Assembly: GCF_020873915.1 (NCBI RefSeq)
Contig: NZ_JAHWGP010000025.1
Coordinates: forward strand, 1-64,000
DNA from: Streptomyces sp. DH5
GTDB taxonomy: Bacteria; Actinomycetota; Actinomycetes; Streptomycetales; Streptomycetaceae
DNA length: 64,000 nt
Reading direction: 5' to 3'
Below are positions 21,497 through 30,613 of this stretch, piece by piece. The notes below the pieces were generated by a model, which was not told the origin of the DNA, did not search any database, and was given only the letters and a program-made list of their open reading frames with translations. How positions within the stretch are numbered: position 1 is the first letter of the stretch; each line of letters opens with the position of its first letter. The position numbers and the translations under genes are program-made.

Positions 21497-21543
21497 CCTG
21501 CGCGTTCCGCCGAATGTCCGTGGTGGCGGGTACGTTTCTGGAC

Positions 21544-22221
21544 ATGGGGACGCACACGGACGCGCACATCGTCTGGGACTGGAACGGCACGCTGTTCCAC
21601 GACGTCGACGCGGTCATCGGGGCGACGAACGCGGCGTTCGCCGAGCTGGGCCTGGAACCGGTCACGCTGGAGCGGTACCGGGAGCTGTACTGCGTGCCGG
21701 TGCCCAAGTTCTACGAGCGGCTCATGGGGCGGCTGCCGACCGAGGCGGAGTGGGAGCTGATGGACGGCACCTTCCACCGCCACTACACGGAGCACCGGCT
21801 GCGCTGCGGGCTCGCCGCGGGCGTGGTGGAGCTGCTCACGGGCTGGGCCGGGGCCGGCCGCAGCCAGTCGATCCTCAGCATGTACGGGCACGAGGACCTG
21901 GTCCCGCTGGTGCGGGAGTTCGGGATCGAGACCCACTTCGTGAGGGTGGACGGGCGGACCGGACCGTCCGGCGGCAGCAAGGCGGAGCACATGGTGCGTC
22001 ACCTCGGCGCGCTGGCCGGGGTCGACCCGGCGCGCACGGTGGTGATCGGCGACGCGGCCGACGACGCGCTGGCCGCACGGCACGCGGGAGCCCGCGCCGT
22101 GCTGTACACCGGCGGTTCCCACGGGCGCGCGAGCCTGGAGGCCGCGGGGGCGGGAGTCCCGGTCGTGGACACCCTCCAGGAAGCGGTGGCGGAGGCGGAA
22201 CGCCTGGCCTCGGCCGCCTGA
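21544..22221 (+). CDS. HAD family hydrolase with DxN variant of motif I
   Basis: With ATG 21544 the product is 225 residues (an in-frame ATG at 21514 is possible). The HAD fold is clear: motif I VWDWNGTLFHD with nucleophile Asp12, a helical cap, conserved SIL near ILSMYG, GGSKAEHMVRHL and motif IV VVIGDAADDALAARHAGA. In motif I the second Asp, normally the general acid/base, is Asn14. This variant is common in some actinobacterial HAD proteins and may signal altered chemistry or a non-phosphatase role. Substrate unknown. Confidence 0.85.
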   Translation: MGTHTDAHIVWDWNGTLFHDVDAVIGATNAAFAELGLEPVTLERYRELYCVPVPKFYERLMGRLPTEAEWELMDGTFHRHYTEHRLRCGLAAGVVELLTGWAGAGRSQSILSMYGHEDLVPLVREFGIETHFVRVDGRTGPSGGSKAEHMVRHLGALAGVDPARTVVIGDAADDALAARHAGARAVLYTGGSHGRASLEAAGAGVPVVDTLQEAVAEAERLASAA

Positions 22222-22252
22222 CCGTCCCCGGCCGGGACCCCGGAGGCGGCCG
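22211..22252 (+). terminator. Candidate terminator overlapping the HAD gene end
   Basis: The 9-bp arms CGGCCGCCT and AGGCGGCCG surround a 24-nt GC-rich loop and include the stop codon of the HAD gene. Confidence 0.45.
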
Positions 22253-22685
22253 GAGGGTGTGCGGCCGGAAAAGGCACTGTGCAGAACGTCAAAGTTAGGA
22301 CCTCTGTTTTGTACACATACGGCTCATGACGGGGGCCCTGTGCGGAGCGATAGCCTGGGTGGCGTGATCAGCGCGATAGCTCGCGGGGGCCTCCGCGTCC
22401 CTGCTGTGCGCCCGGCGTGCACGGACGACATCCGTGACCGGGTGGCGGTCGCTGGTCTTCGCGGGCGGCTCGGGACGCGGCGGACCCCTGGGGGGCACGT
22501 CTCACCGAGAGCAGAGTCACACTCGCCGAGTGCATCGAATTCGGCCGAGAAGCCCCCGCTCCTCTCATCTCGCGGCATAGCGTCGGCACAGACCGGACAC
22601 CCCGTGTCGTACCACCGCACCACGAGGTCGGAGACCGTACTTCCTTCTACGTCACGCAACGGCGCGCGACAGGAGCCAGAGGACC
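22253..22685 (+). promoter_or_regulatory. Long upstream region of the glutamate dehydrogenase gene
   Basis: This 433-bp stretch has no ORF with coding bias. TGACGG (22327-22332) and TAGCCT (22351-22356), with an 18-bp spacer, form a plausible promoter. It would give a leader of about 320 nt, which is long and could hold regulation. An AT-richer patch with TGTACACA lies just upstream, near 22312. No known riboswitch pattern was recognised. Confidence 0.4.
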
Positions 22686-25600
22686 ATGCAGACCAAGCTG
22701 GACGAAGCCAAGGCCGAGCTGCTCGAGAGGGCCGCCCGGGTAGCTGAGAACAGCCCGGCCGGGGGGAAACTGCCGACTGGGACGACGGACAAGGGCATGC
22801 CCGACCGGGACACCGTGCTCGAGTTCCTCCAGCGCTACTACCTGCACACCGCCCCGGAGGACCTGACCGACCGTGACCCGGTCGACGTCTTCGGAGCCGC
22901 TTTCTCGCACTTCCGGCTCGCCGAGAGCCGCCCACAGGGCACCGCCAGCGTCCGGGTCCACACCCCGACCGTCGAGGAGAACGGCTGGACGTGCAGCCAC
23001 TCCGTCGTCGAGGTGGTCACCGACGACATGCCCTTCCTGGTCGACTCCGTCACCAACGAGCTGACCCGCCAGGGGCGTGGCATCCACGTCGTCATCCACC
23101 CGCAGATCGTGGTCCGCCGTGACGTGACCGGCAAGCTGATGGAGGTGCTCACCACCCCGGTCGGCGGCGACCTCCCCCAGGACACGCGCGACCTGCCGCA
23201 CGACGCGCACGTCGAGTCGTGGATCCACGTGGAGATCGACCGCGAGACCGACCGCGGCGACCTGAAGCAGATCACCGTCGACCTGCTGCGCGTGCTGTCC
23301 GACGTCCGCGAGGCCGTCGAGGACTGGGGCAAGATGCGCCAGGCCGCGACCGCGCTGGCCGAGGCGCTGCCCGCCGAGCCCGTCCCCGCAGACCTGCCCG
23401 CGCCGCAGGTCGAGGAGGCCCGCGAACTGCTGCGCTGGCTCGCCGACGACCACTTCACCTTCCTCGGCTACCGCGAGTACGAACTGCGCGAGGACGACTC
23501 CCTGGCTGCCGTCCCGGGCACCGGCCTCGGCATACTGCGCTCCGACCCGCACCACGCCGAGGACGAGAGCCACCCGGTCAGCCCGTCCTTCCAGCGGCTG
23601 CCCGCCGACGCGCGGGCCAAGGCGCGCGAGCACAAGGTGCTGGTGCTGACCAAGGCCAACAGCCGGGCCACCGTGCACCGGCCCTCGTACCTGGACTACA
23701 TCGGGGTCAAGAAGTTCGACGCGGACGGCAACGTCGTCGGCGAGCGGCGCTTCCTCGGACTGTTCTCGTCCGCCGCGTACACCGAGTCCGTGCGCCGGGT
23801 GCCGGTGATCCGCCGCAAGGTCGAGGAGGTCCTGGAGCGGGCCGGCTTCACCCCGCACAGCCACGACGGGCGCGACCTGCTGCAGATCCTGGAGACCTAC
23901 CCGCGCGACGAGCTGTTCCAGACCCCGTCCGACGAGCTCCAGGCCATCGTCACCTCGGTGCTCTACCTCCAGGAGCGCCGCCGGCTGCGGCTCTACCTGC
24001 GCCAGGACGAGTACGGCCGCTACTACTCCGCCCTCGTCTACCTGCCGCGCGACCGCTACACCACCGGTGTACGCCTCAGGATCATCGACATCCTCAAGGA
24101 GGAGCTCGGCGGCATCAGCGTCGACTTCACCGCGTGGAACACCGAGTCGGTCCTCTCCCGGCTGCACTTCGTGGTGCGCGTCCCGCAGGGCACCGAACTG
24201 CCCGAGCTGTCCGAGGCCGACAAGGAGCGCATCGAGGCCCGGCTGGTCGAGGCCGCCCGCTCCTGGGCCGACGGCTTCGCCGAGGCGCTGAACGCCGAGT
24301 TCGGCGAGGAGCGCGCCGCCGAACTGCTGCGCCGTTACTCCGGAGCGTTCACCGAGGGGTACAAGGCCGACCACTCGCCGCGCAGCGCGGTCGCCGACCT
24401 GGCAAGGGTCGAGCAGCTCGACGAGGAGCGGAACTTCGAGCTCAGCCTGTACGAGCCGGTCGGCGCCGGCCCCGAGGAGCGCCGCTTCAAGATCTACCGC
24501 AAGGGAGAAGCCGTCTCCCTCTCCGCGGTGCTGCCCGTGCTCCAGCGGCTCGGCGTCGAGGTCGTCGACGAGCGGCCGTACGAGCTGCGCTGCGCGGACC
24601 GGAGCGTGGCCTGGATCTACGACTTCGGCCTGCGCATGCCCAAGGCCCCCGGCGGCGGGCAGGACCACCTCGGCGACGACGCCCGCGAGCGCTTCCAGGA
24701 GGCCTTCGCCGCGACCTGGACCGGCCAGGCGGAGAACGACGGCTTCAACGCCCTGGTGCTGAGCGCGGGACTGACCTGGCGTCAGGCCATGGTGCTGCGG
24801 GCCTACGCCAAGTACCTGCGCCAGGCGAACTCGACCTTCAGCCAGGACTACATGGAGGACACCCTCCGGCACAACGTCCACACCACCCGGCTGCTCGTCT
24901 CCCTGTTCGAGGCGCGGATGTCGCCGGACCGGCAGCGCGCCGGGTACGAACTGGTGGACGCCCTGCTGGAGGAGCTCGACGCCGCCCTCGACCAGGTGGC
25001 CTCGCTGGACGAGGACCGCATCCTGCGTTCCTTCCTCACCGTCATCAAGGCGACGCTGCGCACCAACTTCTTCCAGGAGGCGAGCGGTGGCGTGCCGCAC
25101 GACTACGTCTCCATGAAGTTCGACCCGACGGCCATCCCCGACCTGCCCGCGCCCCGCCCGGCGTTCGAGATCTGGGTGTACTCGCCGCGCGTCGAGGGCG
25201 TGCACCTGCGCTTCGGCAAGGTCGCGCGCGGCGGCCTGCGCTGGTCGGACCGACGTGAGGACTTCCGCACGGAGATCCTCGGCCTGGTCAAGGCGCAGAT
25301 GGTGAAGAACACGGTCATCGTGCCGGTCGGCGCCAAGGGCGGCTTCGTCGCCAAGCAGCTGCCCGACCCGAACGTCGACCGGGACGCGTGGATGGCGGAG
25401 GGCGTCGCCAGCTACCGGACGTTCATCTCGGCGCTGCTCGACATCACCGACAACATGGTGGCCGGCGAGGTCGTGCACCCGGCGGACGTCGTCCGGCACG
25501 ACGAGGACGACACCTACCTCGTCGTCGCCGCGGACAAGGGCACCGCGAAGTTCTCCGACATCGCCAACGAGGTCGCCGAGTCCTACAACTTCTGGCTCGG

Positions 25601-27638
25601 CGACGCCTTCGCCTCCGGCGGCTCGGCCGGCTACGACCACAAGGGCATGGGCATCACCGCCCGCGGCGCCTGGGAGTCCGTCAAGCGGCACTTCCGGGAG
25701 CTGGGCACGGACACCCAGACCCAGGACTTCACGGTCGTCGGCATCGGCGACATGTCCGGTGACGTGTTCGGCAACGGCATGCTGCTCAGCGAGCACATCC
25801 GCCTGGTGGCCGCCTTCGACCACCGGCACATCTTCATCGACCCCAGCCCCGACGCGGCCGTCTCCTACGCCGAGCGCCGCCGCCTGTTCGAGCTGCCGCG
25901 CAGCTCCTGGGCCGACTACGACACCGGGCTGCTGTCGCCCGGCGGCGGCGTCTTCCCGCGCAGCGCCAAGTCCGTCCCGGTCAACGCGCAGATCCGCGAG
26001 GCCCTCGGCCTCGAGCCCGACGTCACCAAGATGACCCCGGCCGACCTGATGAAGGCGATCCTCACGGCGCCGGTGGACCTGCTGTGGAACGGCGGCATCG
26101 GCACGTACGTCAAGGCGTCCACGGAGTCGAACGCCGACGTCGGCGACAAGGGCAACGACCCCATCCGCGTCGACGGCAAGGACCTGCGGGTCGCCGTCGT
26201 CGGCGAGGGCGGCAACCTTGGCATGACCCAGCTCGGCCGGATCGAGTTCGCGCTGCACGGCGGCCGGCTCAACAGCGACGCGATCGACAACAGCGCCGGT
26301 GTGGACACCTCCGACCACGAGGTGAACATCAAGATCCTGCTGAACGGCCTGGTCAAGGACGGCGACATGACCGTCAAGCAGCGCAACAAGCTGCTCGCCG
26401 AGATGACCGACGAGGTCGGCGCCATGGTGCTGCGCACCAACTACGCGCAGAACACGGCCATCGCCAACGCCCTGGCCCAGTCCAAGGACATGATGCACGC
26501 GCAGCAGCGCTTCCTGAAGCACCTGGTGCGCGAGGGGCATCTGGACCGGGCGCTGGAGTTCCTGCCCACCGACCGGCAGATCCGCGAGCGGCTCTCCTCC
26601 GGGCAGGGTCTGACCGGACCGGAGACGGCCGTCCTGCTCGCCTACACGAAGATCACGGTCGCCGACGAGCTGCTGCACACCTCGCTGCCCGACGACCCGT
26701 ACCTGAAGGTGCTGCTGCACGCCTACTTCCCGGCGGCGCTGCGCGAGCAGTTCGCCGAGCGCATCGACAGCCACCCCCTGCGCCGTGAGATCACCACGAC
26801 GGTGCTGGTCAACGACACGGTCAACACCGGGGGTACGACCTACCTGCACCGGATGCGAGAGGAGACCGGGGCCTCCCTGGAGGAGATCGTCCGGGCGCAG
26901 ACCGCGGCCCGCGCGATCTTCCGCTCCTCGGTGGTGTGGGACGGCGTCGAGGCGCTCGACAACAAGGTCGACGCGGAGGTCCAGACCCGGATCCGGCTGC
27001 ACTCGCGCCGTCTGGTGGAGCGCGGTACGCGCTGGCTGCTCAACAACCGGCCCCAGCCGCTGGAGCTGGCGGAGACGGTGGAGTTCTTCGCCGAGCGGGT
27101 CGAGCATGTCTGGGCACAGCTGCCGAAGCTGCTGCGCGGCGCGGACCTCGACTGGTACCAGAAGATCTACGACGAGCTGAGCGGTGCCGGTGTTCCGGAC
27201 GAGCTCGCCACCCGGGTCGCCGGGTTCTCCTCCGCCTTCCCGACGCTCGACATCGTGTCGGTGGCCGACCGGACGGGCAAGGAGCCGCTGGACGTCGCCG
27301 AGGTGTACTACGACCTCGGTGACCGGCTGCGCATCACCCAGCTGATGGACCGCATCATCGAGCTGCCGCGCGCCGACCGCTGGCAGTCCATGGCCCGCGC
27401 GGCGATCCGCGAGGACCTGTACGCGGCGCACGCGGCGGTGGCCTCGGACGTGCTGGCGGTGGGCGACGGCGCGTCGACGCCGCAGCAGCGCTTCGAGGTG
27501 TGGGAGCGGGAGAACGCGGCGCTGCTGGGCCGGGCGCGCGTCACCCTGGAGGAGATCCACGGTTCCGACGCGTTCGACCTCGCCAACCTGTCGGTGGCGA
27601 TGCGGACGATGCGGACGCTGCTGCGGTCGCACTCGTAG
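22686..27638 (+). CDS. NAD-dependent glutamate dehydrogenase, 180-kDa class
   Basis: The 1,650-residue enzyme deaminates glutamate to 2-oxoglutarate, mainly catabolically. It belongs to the large L_180 class first described in Streptomyces: a long N-terminal regulatory half with ACT-like segments, then the catalytic core. The core includes RGGLRWSDRREDFRTEILGL-like substrate-binding sequence (about 860-875), VPVGAKGGFVAK with the catalytic Lys near 884, GDMSGDVFGNGML, and GEGGNLGMTQ of the dinucleotide domain. Length matches the class. The ATG follows AGGAGCCAGAGG. A strong terminator follows the stop, so it is monocistronic. Confidence 0.95.
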   Translation: MQTKLDEAKAELLERAARVAENSPAGGKLPTGTTDKGMPDRDTVLEFLQRYYLHTAPEDLTDRDPVDVFGAAFSHFRLAESRPQGTASVRVHTPTVEENGWTCSHSVVEVVTDDMPFLVDSVTNELTRQGRGIHVVIHPQIVVRRDVTGKLMEVLTTPVGGDLPQDTRDLPHDAHVESWIHVEIDRETDRGDLKQITVDLLRVLSDVREAVEDWGKMRQAATALAEALPAEPVPADLPAPQVEEARELLRWLADDHFTFLGYREYELREDDSLAAVPGTGLGILRSDPHHAEDESHPVSPSFQRLPADARAKAREHKVLVLTKANSRATVHRPSYLDYIGVKKFDADGNVVGERRFLGLFSSAAYTESVRRVPVIRRKVEEVLERAGFTPHSHDGRDLLQILETYPRDELFQTPSDELQAIVTSVLYLQERRRLRLYLRQDEYGRYYSALVYLPRDRYTTGVRLRIIDILKEELGGISVDFTAWNTESVLSRLHFVVRVPQGTELPELSEADKERIEARLVEAARSWADGFAEALNAEFGEERAAELLRRYSGAFTEGYKADHSPRSAVADLARVEQLDEERNFELSLYEPVGAGPEERRFKIYRKGEAVSLSAVLPVLQRLGVEVVDERPYELRCADRSVAWIYDFGLRMPKAPGGGQDHLGDDARERFQEAFAATWTGQAENDGFNALVLSAGLTWRQAMVLRAYAKYLRQANSTFSQDYMEDTLRHNVHTTRLLVSLFEARMSPDRQRAGYELVDALLEELDAALDQVASLDEDRILRSFLTVIKATLRTNFFQEASGGVPHDYVSMKFDPTAIPDLPAPRPAFEIWVYSPRVEGVHLRFGKVARGGLRWSDRREDFRTEILGLVKAQMVKNTVIVPVGAKGGFVAKQLPDPNVDRDAWMAEGVASYRTFISALLDITDNMVAGEVVHPADVVRHDEDDTYLVVAADKGTAKFSDIANEVAESYNFWLGDAFASGGSAGYDHKGMGITARGAWESVKRHFRELGTDTQTQDFTVVGIGDMSGDVFGNGMLLSEHIRLVAAFDHRHIFIDPSPDAAVSYAERRRLFELPRSSWADYDTGLLSPGGGVFPRSAKSVPVNAQIREALGLEPDVTKMTPADLMKAILTAPVDLLWNGGIGTYVKASTESNADVGDKGNDPIRVDGKDLRVAVVGEGGNLGMTQLGRIEFALHGGRLNSDAIDNSAGVDTSDHEVNIKILLNGLVKDGDMTVKQRNKLLAEMTDEVGAMVLRTNYAQNTAIANALAQSKDMMHAQQRFLKHLVREGHLDRALEFLPTDRQIRERLSSGQGLTGPETAVLLAYTKITVADELLHTSLPDDPYLKVLLHAYFPAALREQFAERIDSHPLRREITTTVLVNDTVNTGGTTYLHRMREETGASLEEIVRAQTAARAIFRSSVVWDGVEALDNKVDAEVQTRIRLHSRRLVERGTRWLLNNRPQPLELAETVEFFAERVEHVWAQLPKLLRGADLDWYQKIYDELSGAGVPDELATRVAGFSSAFPTLDIVSVADRTGKEPLDVAEVYYDLGDRLRITQLMDRIIELPRADRWQSMARAAIREDLYAAHAAVASDVLAVGDGASTPQQRFEVWERENAALLGRARVTLEEIHGSDAFDLANLSVAMRTMRTLLRSHS

Positions 27639-27645
27639 GCGCCGC

Positions 27646-27702
27646 ACGGCGCACGTCGTGGGACGCCGGCGGTGCGCGGCCCACGGCGCGCGTCGTGGGA
27701 CG
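27646..27702. repeat. Short direct repeat after glutamate dehydrogenase
   Basis: A 20-nt unit, ACGGCGC(A/G)CGTCGTGGGACG, occurs at 27646-27665 and 27683-27702 with one mismatch. It lies between the stop codon and the terminator. Confidence 0.6.
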
Positions 27703-27712
27703 TAGCGCGTGG

Positions 27713-27748
27713 ACGGGCGCCCCGGGCCGTACGGTCCGGGGCGCCCGT
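27713..27748 (+). terminator. Terminator after glutamate dehydrogenase
   Basis: A 16-bp stem with one mismatch and a 4-nt loop (arms ACGGGCGCCCCGGGCC and GGTCCGGGGCGCCCGT) is followed by TTCGCCGTTTGG. Confidence 0.85.
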
Positions 27749-27804
27749 TCGCCGTTTGGTGCCTTAGGTGGGCATCAGGGGCGAACCGGTGGGTACCAGG
27801 TGTT

Positions 27805-29379
27805 ATGGGCAATGGCTCCAGTGTGACTGTGCGCTTTTCATCGTCCGCCGCGTCGGGGAGGGCCGGTGCGTCCGGCGCCCCGTCCCCTCCCTCGGCCGCC
27901 GGCCGGGCCACGGCCCCGGTCGTCGCCGGACTCGTCCTGGGGCTGCTGGGCCTGGTCGTCGTACGCCTGCCGTGGGCCGGGGACCTGGGCATGCACGCGG
28001 CGACCCTGCAGCGGCTGCGGCACAGTCTGCTCGACCCCGGCAACCCGCTGGTCGACGCGGACACGCCGAGCCCGTACTACTCGCCCTGGATGGTGCTGCT
28101 CGGCGGCCTCGCCAAGGTGAGTGGACCCGACGTCTTCGCCGTCCTGCGCCTGGCCGCCGTGGCCGGACTGGTGCTGCTGGTGACGGGCGTGTGGCGGTAC
28201 GTGCGGACGCTGAGCGCGCACCCGGCCGCCCCCGCGCTCGCCCTGCTGAGCCTGCTGCTGCTGTGGGGCACCACCCCGTTCGCGTGGAGCGGCTTCCTGG
28301 GGCTCACCTCGCTCGCGCTGACGGTGGCGTATCCGAGCACCTTCACCCTCGGGCTCGCCTTCCACTTCTGGGCCTCGCTGACGAGCGTCCTGCGCAGGGC
28401 TGCGGTGCCGGCGGTGGCGGCGGGCTGGGGGGTGTGGGCCGGGCTGGGTGTGCTGTGGGCGGTGATCCTGCTGTGCCACCAGTTCTCGGGCGTCGTGGCC
28501 TCGGCCGGCGCGGTCGCCACGGTGGTCGCGGCGCGGGCCGCCCGGGTGGTGTGGCGTCAGGTGGCCGTCGCGGTGGCGGTGGGGGTGGTGGTGCTGTGGG
28601 CCTGGCCGTACTACGACTTCTTCGCGCTGTTCGGAGCGGCGGGGGACGGGCTGGAGCCGGTGCACCGGGTGCTGTACGGACAGCTGGCCCCGCGGTACGG
28701 GCTGGTGCTGCTGGGGGTGGCCGCGCTGGTTCCCAGGTGGTGGCGGGACCGGAGGGATCCGCTGGTGGTGTTCTTCCTGCTGGGGGTGGTGATCGTCGGG
28801 GCGGGGTGGGTGAGCGGACACTACTCGTTCGGGCGGGCGCTGCCTGCGGCGGTGATTCCGGCGCAGCTGGCCCTGGCCCTGGCGGCCGTAGGGGCGGCGG
28901 CGGGGGCGGGGCGGCGGTGGGTGCGGGCCGGGTGGGCGGTTCTGCTCGGCGGGGCGCTGGTGGCCGGCGGGTGGGCGCAGTCGGGGGCGCTGGGGTACGT
29001 GGTGCCGCGTGACGCCCTGCCGGGGGCGGTGGCGGATCGGTACCGGGCGCCGTGGACGGGGTACGGCTGGATCACGCCGTGGGTGCGGTACGGCGACGTG
29101 GTGATGGCGCAGGGGCGGGCGGCGCGGCAGATCCCGGCGTACGGGGGGTACACGGTGGCGCCCGGTTACCCGGACTTCTTCCTGCCGGACGAGGAGCGGC
29201 GGGTGGCGGTGACGGAGGTGTACTTCGAGGCTCGGACGCCGGAGGCCGTGCGGCGGGGGGTGGAGCGGGAGTACGGGGTGCGGTGGGTGGTGGATCGCGG
29301 GGGCGGCCTGCTCGGTGATCCGGGGCTGCGGGTGGTGGCCCGGGGGTCGGAGGGGCTGGTGTTGTACGAGGTGAGGTGA
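27805..29379 (+). CDS. Polytopic GT-C-like membrane protein
   Basis: The 524-residue protein has about ten hydrophobic helices after a short N-terminus. The first extracytoplasmic loop reads GDLGMHAATLQRL, then PYYSPWMVLLGGLA, an arrangement typical of GT-C-type lipid-linked glycosyltransferases. A soluble C-terminal part (about 400-524) is predicted outside. It is clearly paralogous to the protein at 42598-44178: both share YYSP, LLWG..AWSG(F/Y)L, AYPS.F..GLAF and GWVSGHY(S/T)(F/Y)GR. A role in transferring a sugar to the surface polymer made by the downstream locus is inference. The ATG at 27805 is preferred over a longer frame starting at 27709. Confidence 0.75.
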   Translation: MGNGSSVTVRFSSSAASGRAGASGAPSPPSAAGRATAPVVAGLVLGLLGLVVVRLPWAGDLGMHAATLQRLRHSLLDPGNPLVDADTPSPYYSPWMVLLGGLAKVSGPDVFAVLRLAAVAGLVLLVTGVWRYVRTLSAHPAAPALALLSLLLLWGTTPFAWSGFLGLTSLALTVAYPSTFTLGLAFHFWASLTSVLRRAAVPAVAAGWGVWAGLGVLWAVILLCHQFSGVVASAGAVATVVAARAARVVWRQVAVAVAVGVVVLWAWPYYDFFALFGAAGDGLEPVHRVLYGQLAPRYGLVLLGVAALVPRWWRDRRDPLVVFFLLGVVIVGAGWVSGHYSFGRALPAAVIPAQLALALAAVGAAAGAGRRWVRAGWAVLLGGALVAGGWAQSGALGYVVPRDALPGAVADRYRAPWTGYGWITPWVRYGDVVMAQGRAARQIPAYGGYTVAPGYPDFFLPDEERRVAVTEVYFEARTPEAVRRGVEREYGVRWVVDRGGGLLGDPGLRVVARGSEGLVLYEVR

Positions 29380-29429
29380 GGTGGGGTGGGGAGCGGGTGG
29401 TTTCTTCGCCCCGCCGCCCCTTCCCTTCC

Positions 29430-29515
29430 CGTCCCTGGGGGGCGCTGCCCCGGACACCCGTCCGGCCCTGCGGGCGGGCCCCGGCCTCCTCCTCGAACGC
29501 CGGACGGGCTGGGTG
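29430..29515. repeat. Streptomyces interspersed repeat-like element
   Basis: GGGGCGCTGCCCCGGAC (after GGG) and the later CTCGAACGCCGGACGGGCTG correspond to a non-coding repeat I recall as common in Streptomyces intergenic regions. Internal self-complementarity (CCGGACACCCGTCCGG) suggests a hairpin. It sits directly downstream of the membrane protein gene. Confidence 0.55.
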
Positions 29516-29539
29516 GGGGCTTCTGGTCTCTGCTCATGG

Positions 29540-29826
29540 GTTGGGGAGGGGTCCCGTCGCGAAGCATGGCGGACAGGACGCCGATGCGGTGGCGGACGAG
29601 GCGGAGCAGGGCCTGGGTGTGGGTTCTGCCGCAGGCTCGGCGGCGGTCGTAGCAGGTCCGGGAGGGGGATCGTGGAGGGCTGCGAACGCGGAGAGGACAT
29701 GGCCCGTCTCAGTCGCCGGTTCCCGCCTCCGGGGGCGTGCTCACCGTGGACCGACGGGCCGGACTGCCGGGTCGCCGGTGCGGGGCCGGCGTAGGAGGCC
29801 AGGTGGCCGGCGGTGGGGAACGAGCC
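29540..29826 (-). pseudogene. IS110-family transposase remnant (frameshifted C-terminal part)
   Basis: Reading the minus strand in three successive frames reconstructs the C-terminal third of an IS110-type transposase. Frame one, from 29826, gives SFPTAGHLASYAGLAPATRQ and later GGGNRRLRRAM. A shift gives SAFAALHDP. Another shift gives SRTCYDRRRACGRTHTQALL and LSAMLRDGTP. These match, in order, the family's AGHLASYAGL, RGNK.LK, LSAFA, YYDRKRAEGKRH.QAL and AMLRDGT motifs. The N-terminal catalytic half is absent and a stop lies in frame near 29712. No intact ends or target duplication were recognised. Confidence 0.8.
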
Positions 29827-30049
29827 GCCGGCCGGCGTCCCGGGTGGCTTCGTTCGCGAGACCGGTCAGCGCCTGCTCCCCTCCGGTCCGGGAGGCACCT
29901 GCCCCCAAGGAGACATCCGGGATGTCCGCGAGCCCTGACCGCGCTGTCTGGGCCGGGTGGCGGAGTGCGCGCGCGTGAGAGCCGTCGGGAGGGGAACCTG
30001 CGGCTGAGGCATCCTCCAGCAGAGCCGGGACCGGGAACGGAGACGATCG
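29827..30049. other. Non-coding remainder before the DUF2243 gene
   Basis: No frame here shows coding bias or a recognisable product. It may contain further decayed insertion-sequence DNA, but I could not read it as such. Confidence 0.4.
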
Positions 30050-30613
30050 ATGGCCACCACGACGGGCGAGACCCGGGCCGGCACGGCGCGGCCGGCGAGT
30101 ATCCGGTTGCCGGGCATCGTGCTGGGGGTGGGGATGGGCGGGTTCGTCGACGGCATCCTGTTGCACCAGCTGCTTCAGTGGCACCACATGCTCTCCAGCA
30201 CCAACGAGGACCGCATCGGGGTGAAGTACTACGACCCGCGCACGGTCTCGGGCCTGGAGATGAACACCCTCTGGGACGGCATCTTCCACACCGTGTGCTG
30301 GCTCGCGGTCCTCCTCGGCCTCGCCGTCCTGTACTCGCGGGTCACCCACGACCGGCGGCGCGTGTGGACCTCACGGGTGCTGTGGGGCTGGGTGCTCGCC
30401 GGCTGGGGCCTGTTCAACCTCGTCGAAGGCGTCCTGAACCACCACATCCTCGGCATCCACCACGTCTACGCCGGAGACGGCCAGGTCTGGTGGGACATCG
30501 GCTTCCTCGTCCTGGGTGCCCTGCTGGTCGCCGGCGGCTACCTGCTCCAGCGCAGCGGACAGCCCTTCGACCCGGACACCCCCGCCGCGCGGCGCTCGGG
30601 CCGGCCCGCCTGA
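30050..30613 (+). CDS. DUF2243 membrane protein
   Basis: This 187-residue protein has four hydrophobic helices and the DUF2243 pattern: GMGGFVDGILLHQLLQWHHM, NTLWDGIFHTVCW and GVLNHHILGIHHV. The conserved His and Asp residues in helices suggest metal or haem contact, but function is unknown. Its TGA overlaps the next ATG (TGATG), coupling it to the CtaG-like gene, an arrangement I recall from other actinobacteria. It lies just beyond an insertion-sequence remnant, so acquisition by transfer is possible. Confidence 0.88.
   Translation: MATTTGETRAGTARPASIRLPGIVLGVGMGGFVDGILLHQLLQWHHMLSSTNEDRIGVKYYDPRTVSGLEMNTLWDGIFHTVCWLAVLLGLAVLYSRVTHDRRRVWTSRVLWGWVLAGWGLFNLVEGVLNHHILGIHHVYAGDGQVWWDIGFLVLGALLVAGGYLLQRSGQPFDPDTPAARRSGRPA

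Noticed and set aside
22647-28064. 1,805-codon open frame opposite the glutamate dehydrogenase gene
   Set aside because: Long antisense frames are expected in GC-rich coding DNA; the dehydrogenase frame carries all family motifs.
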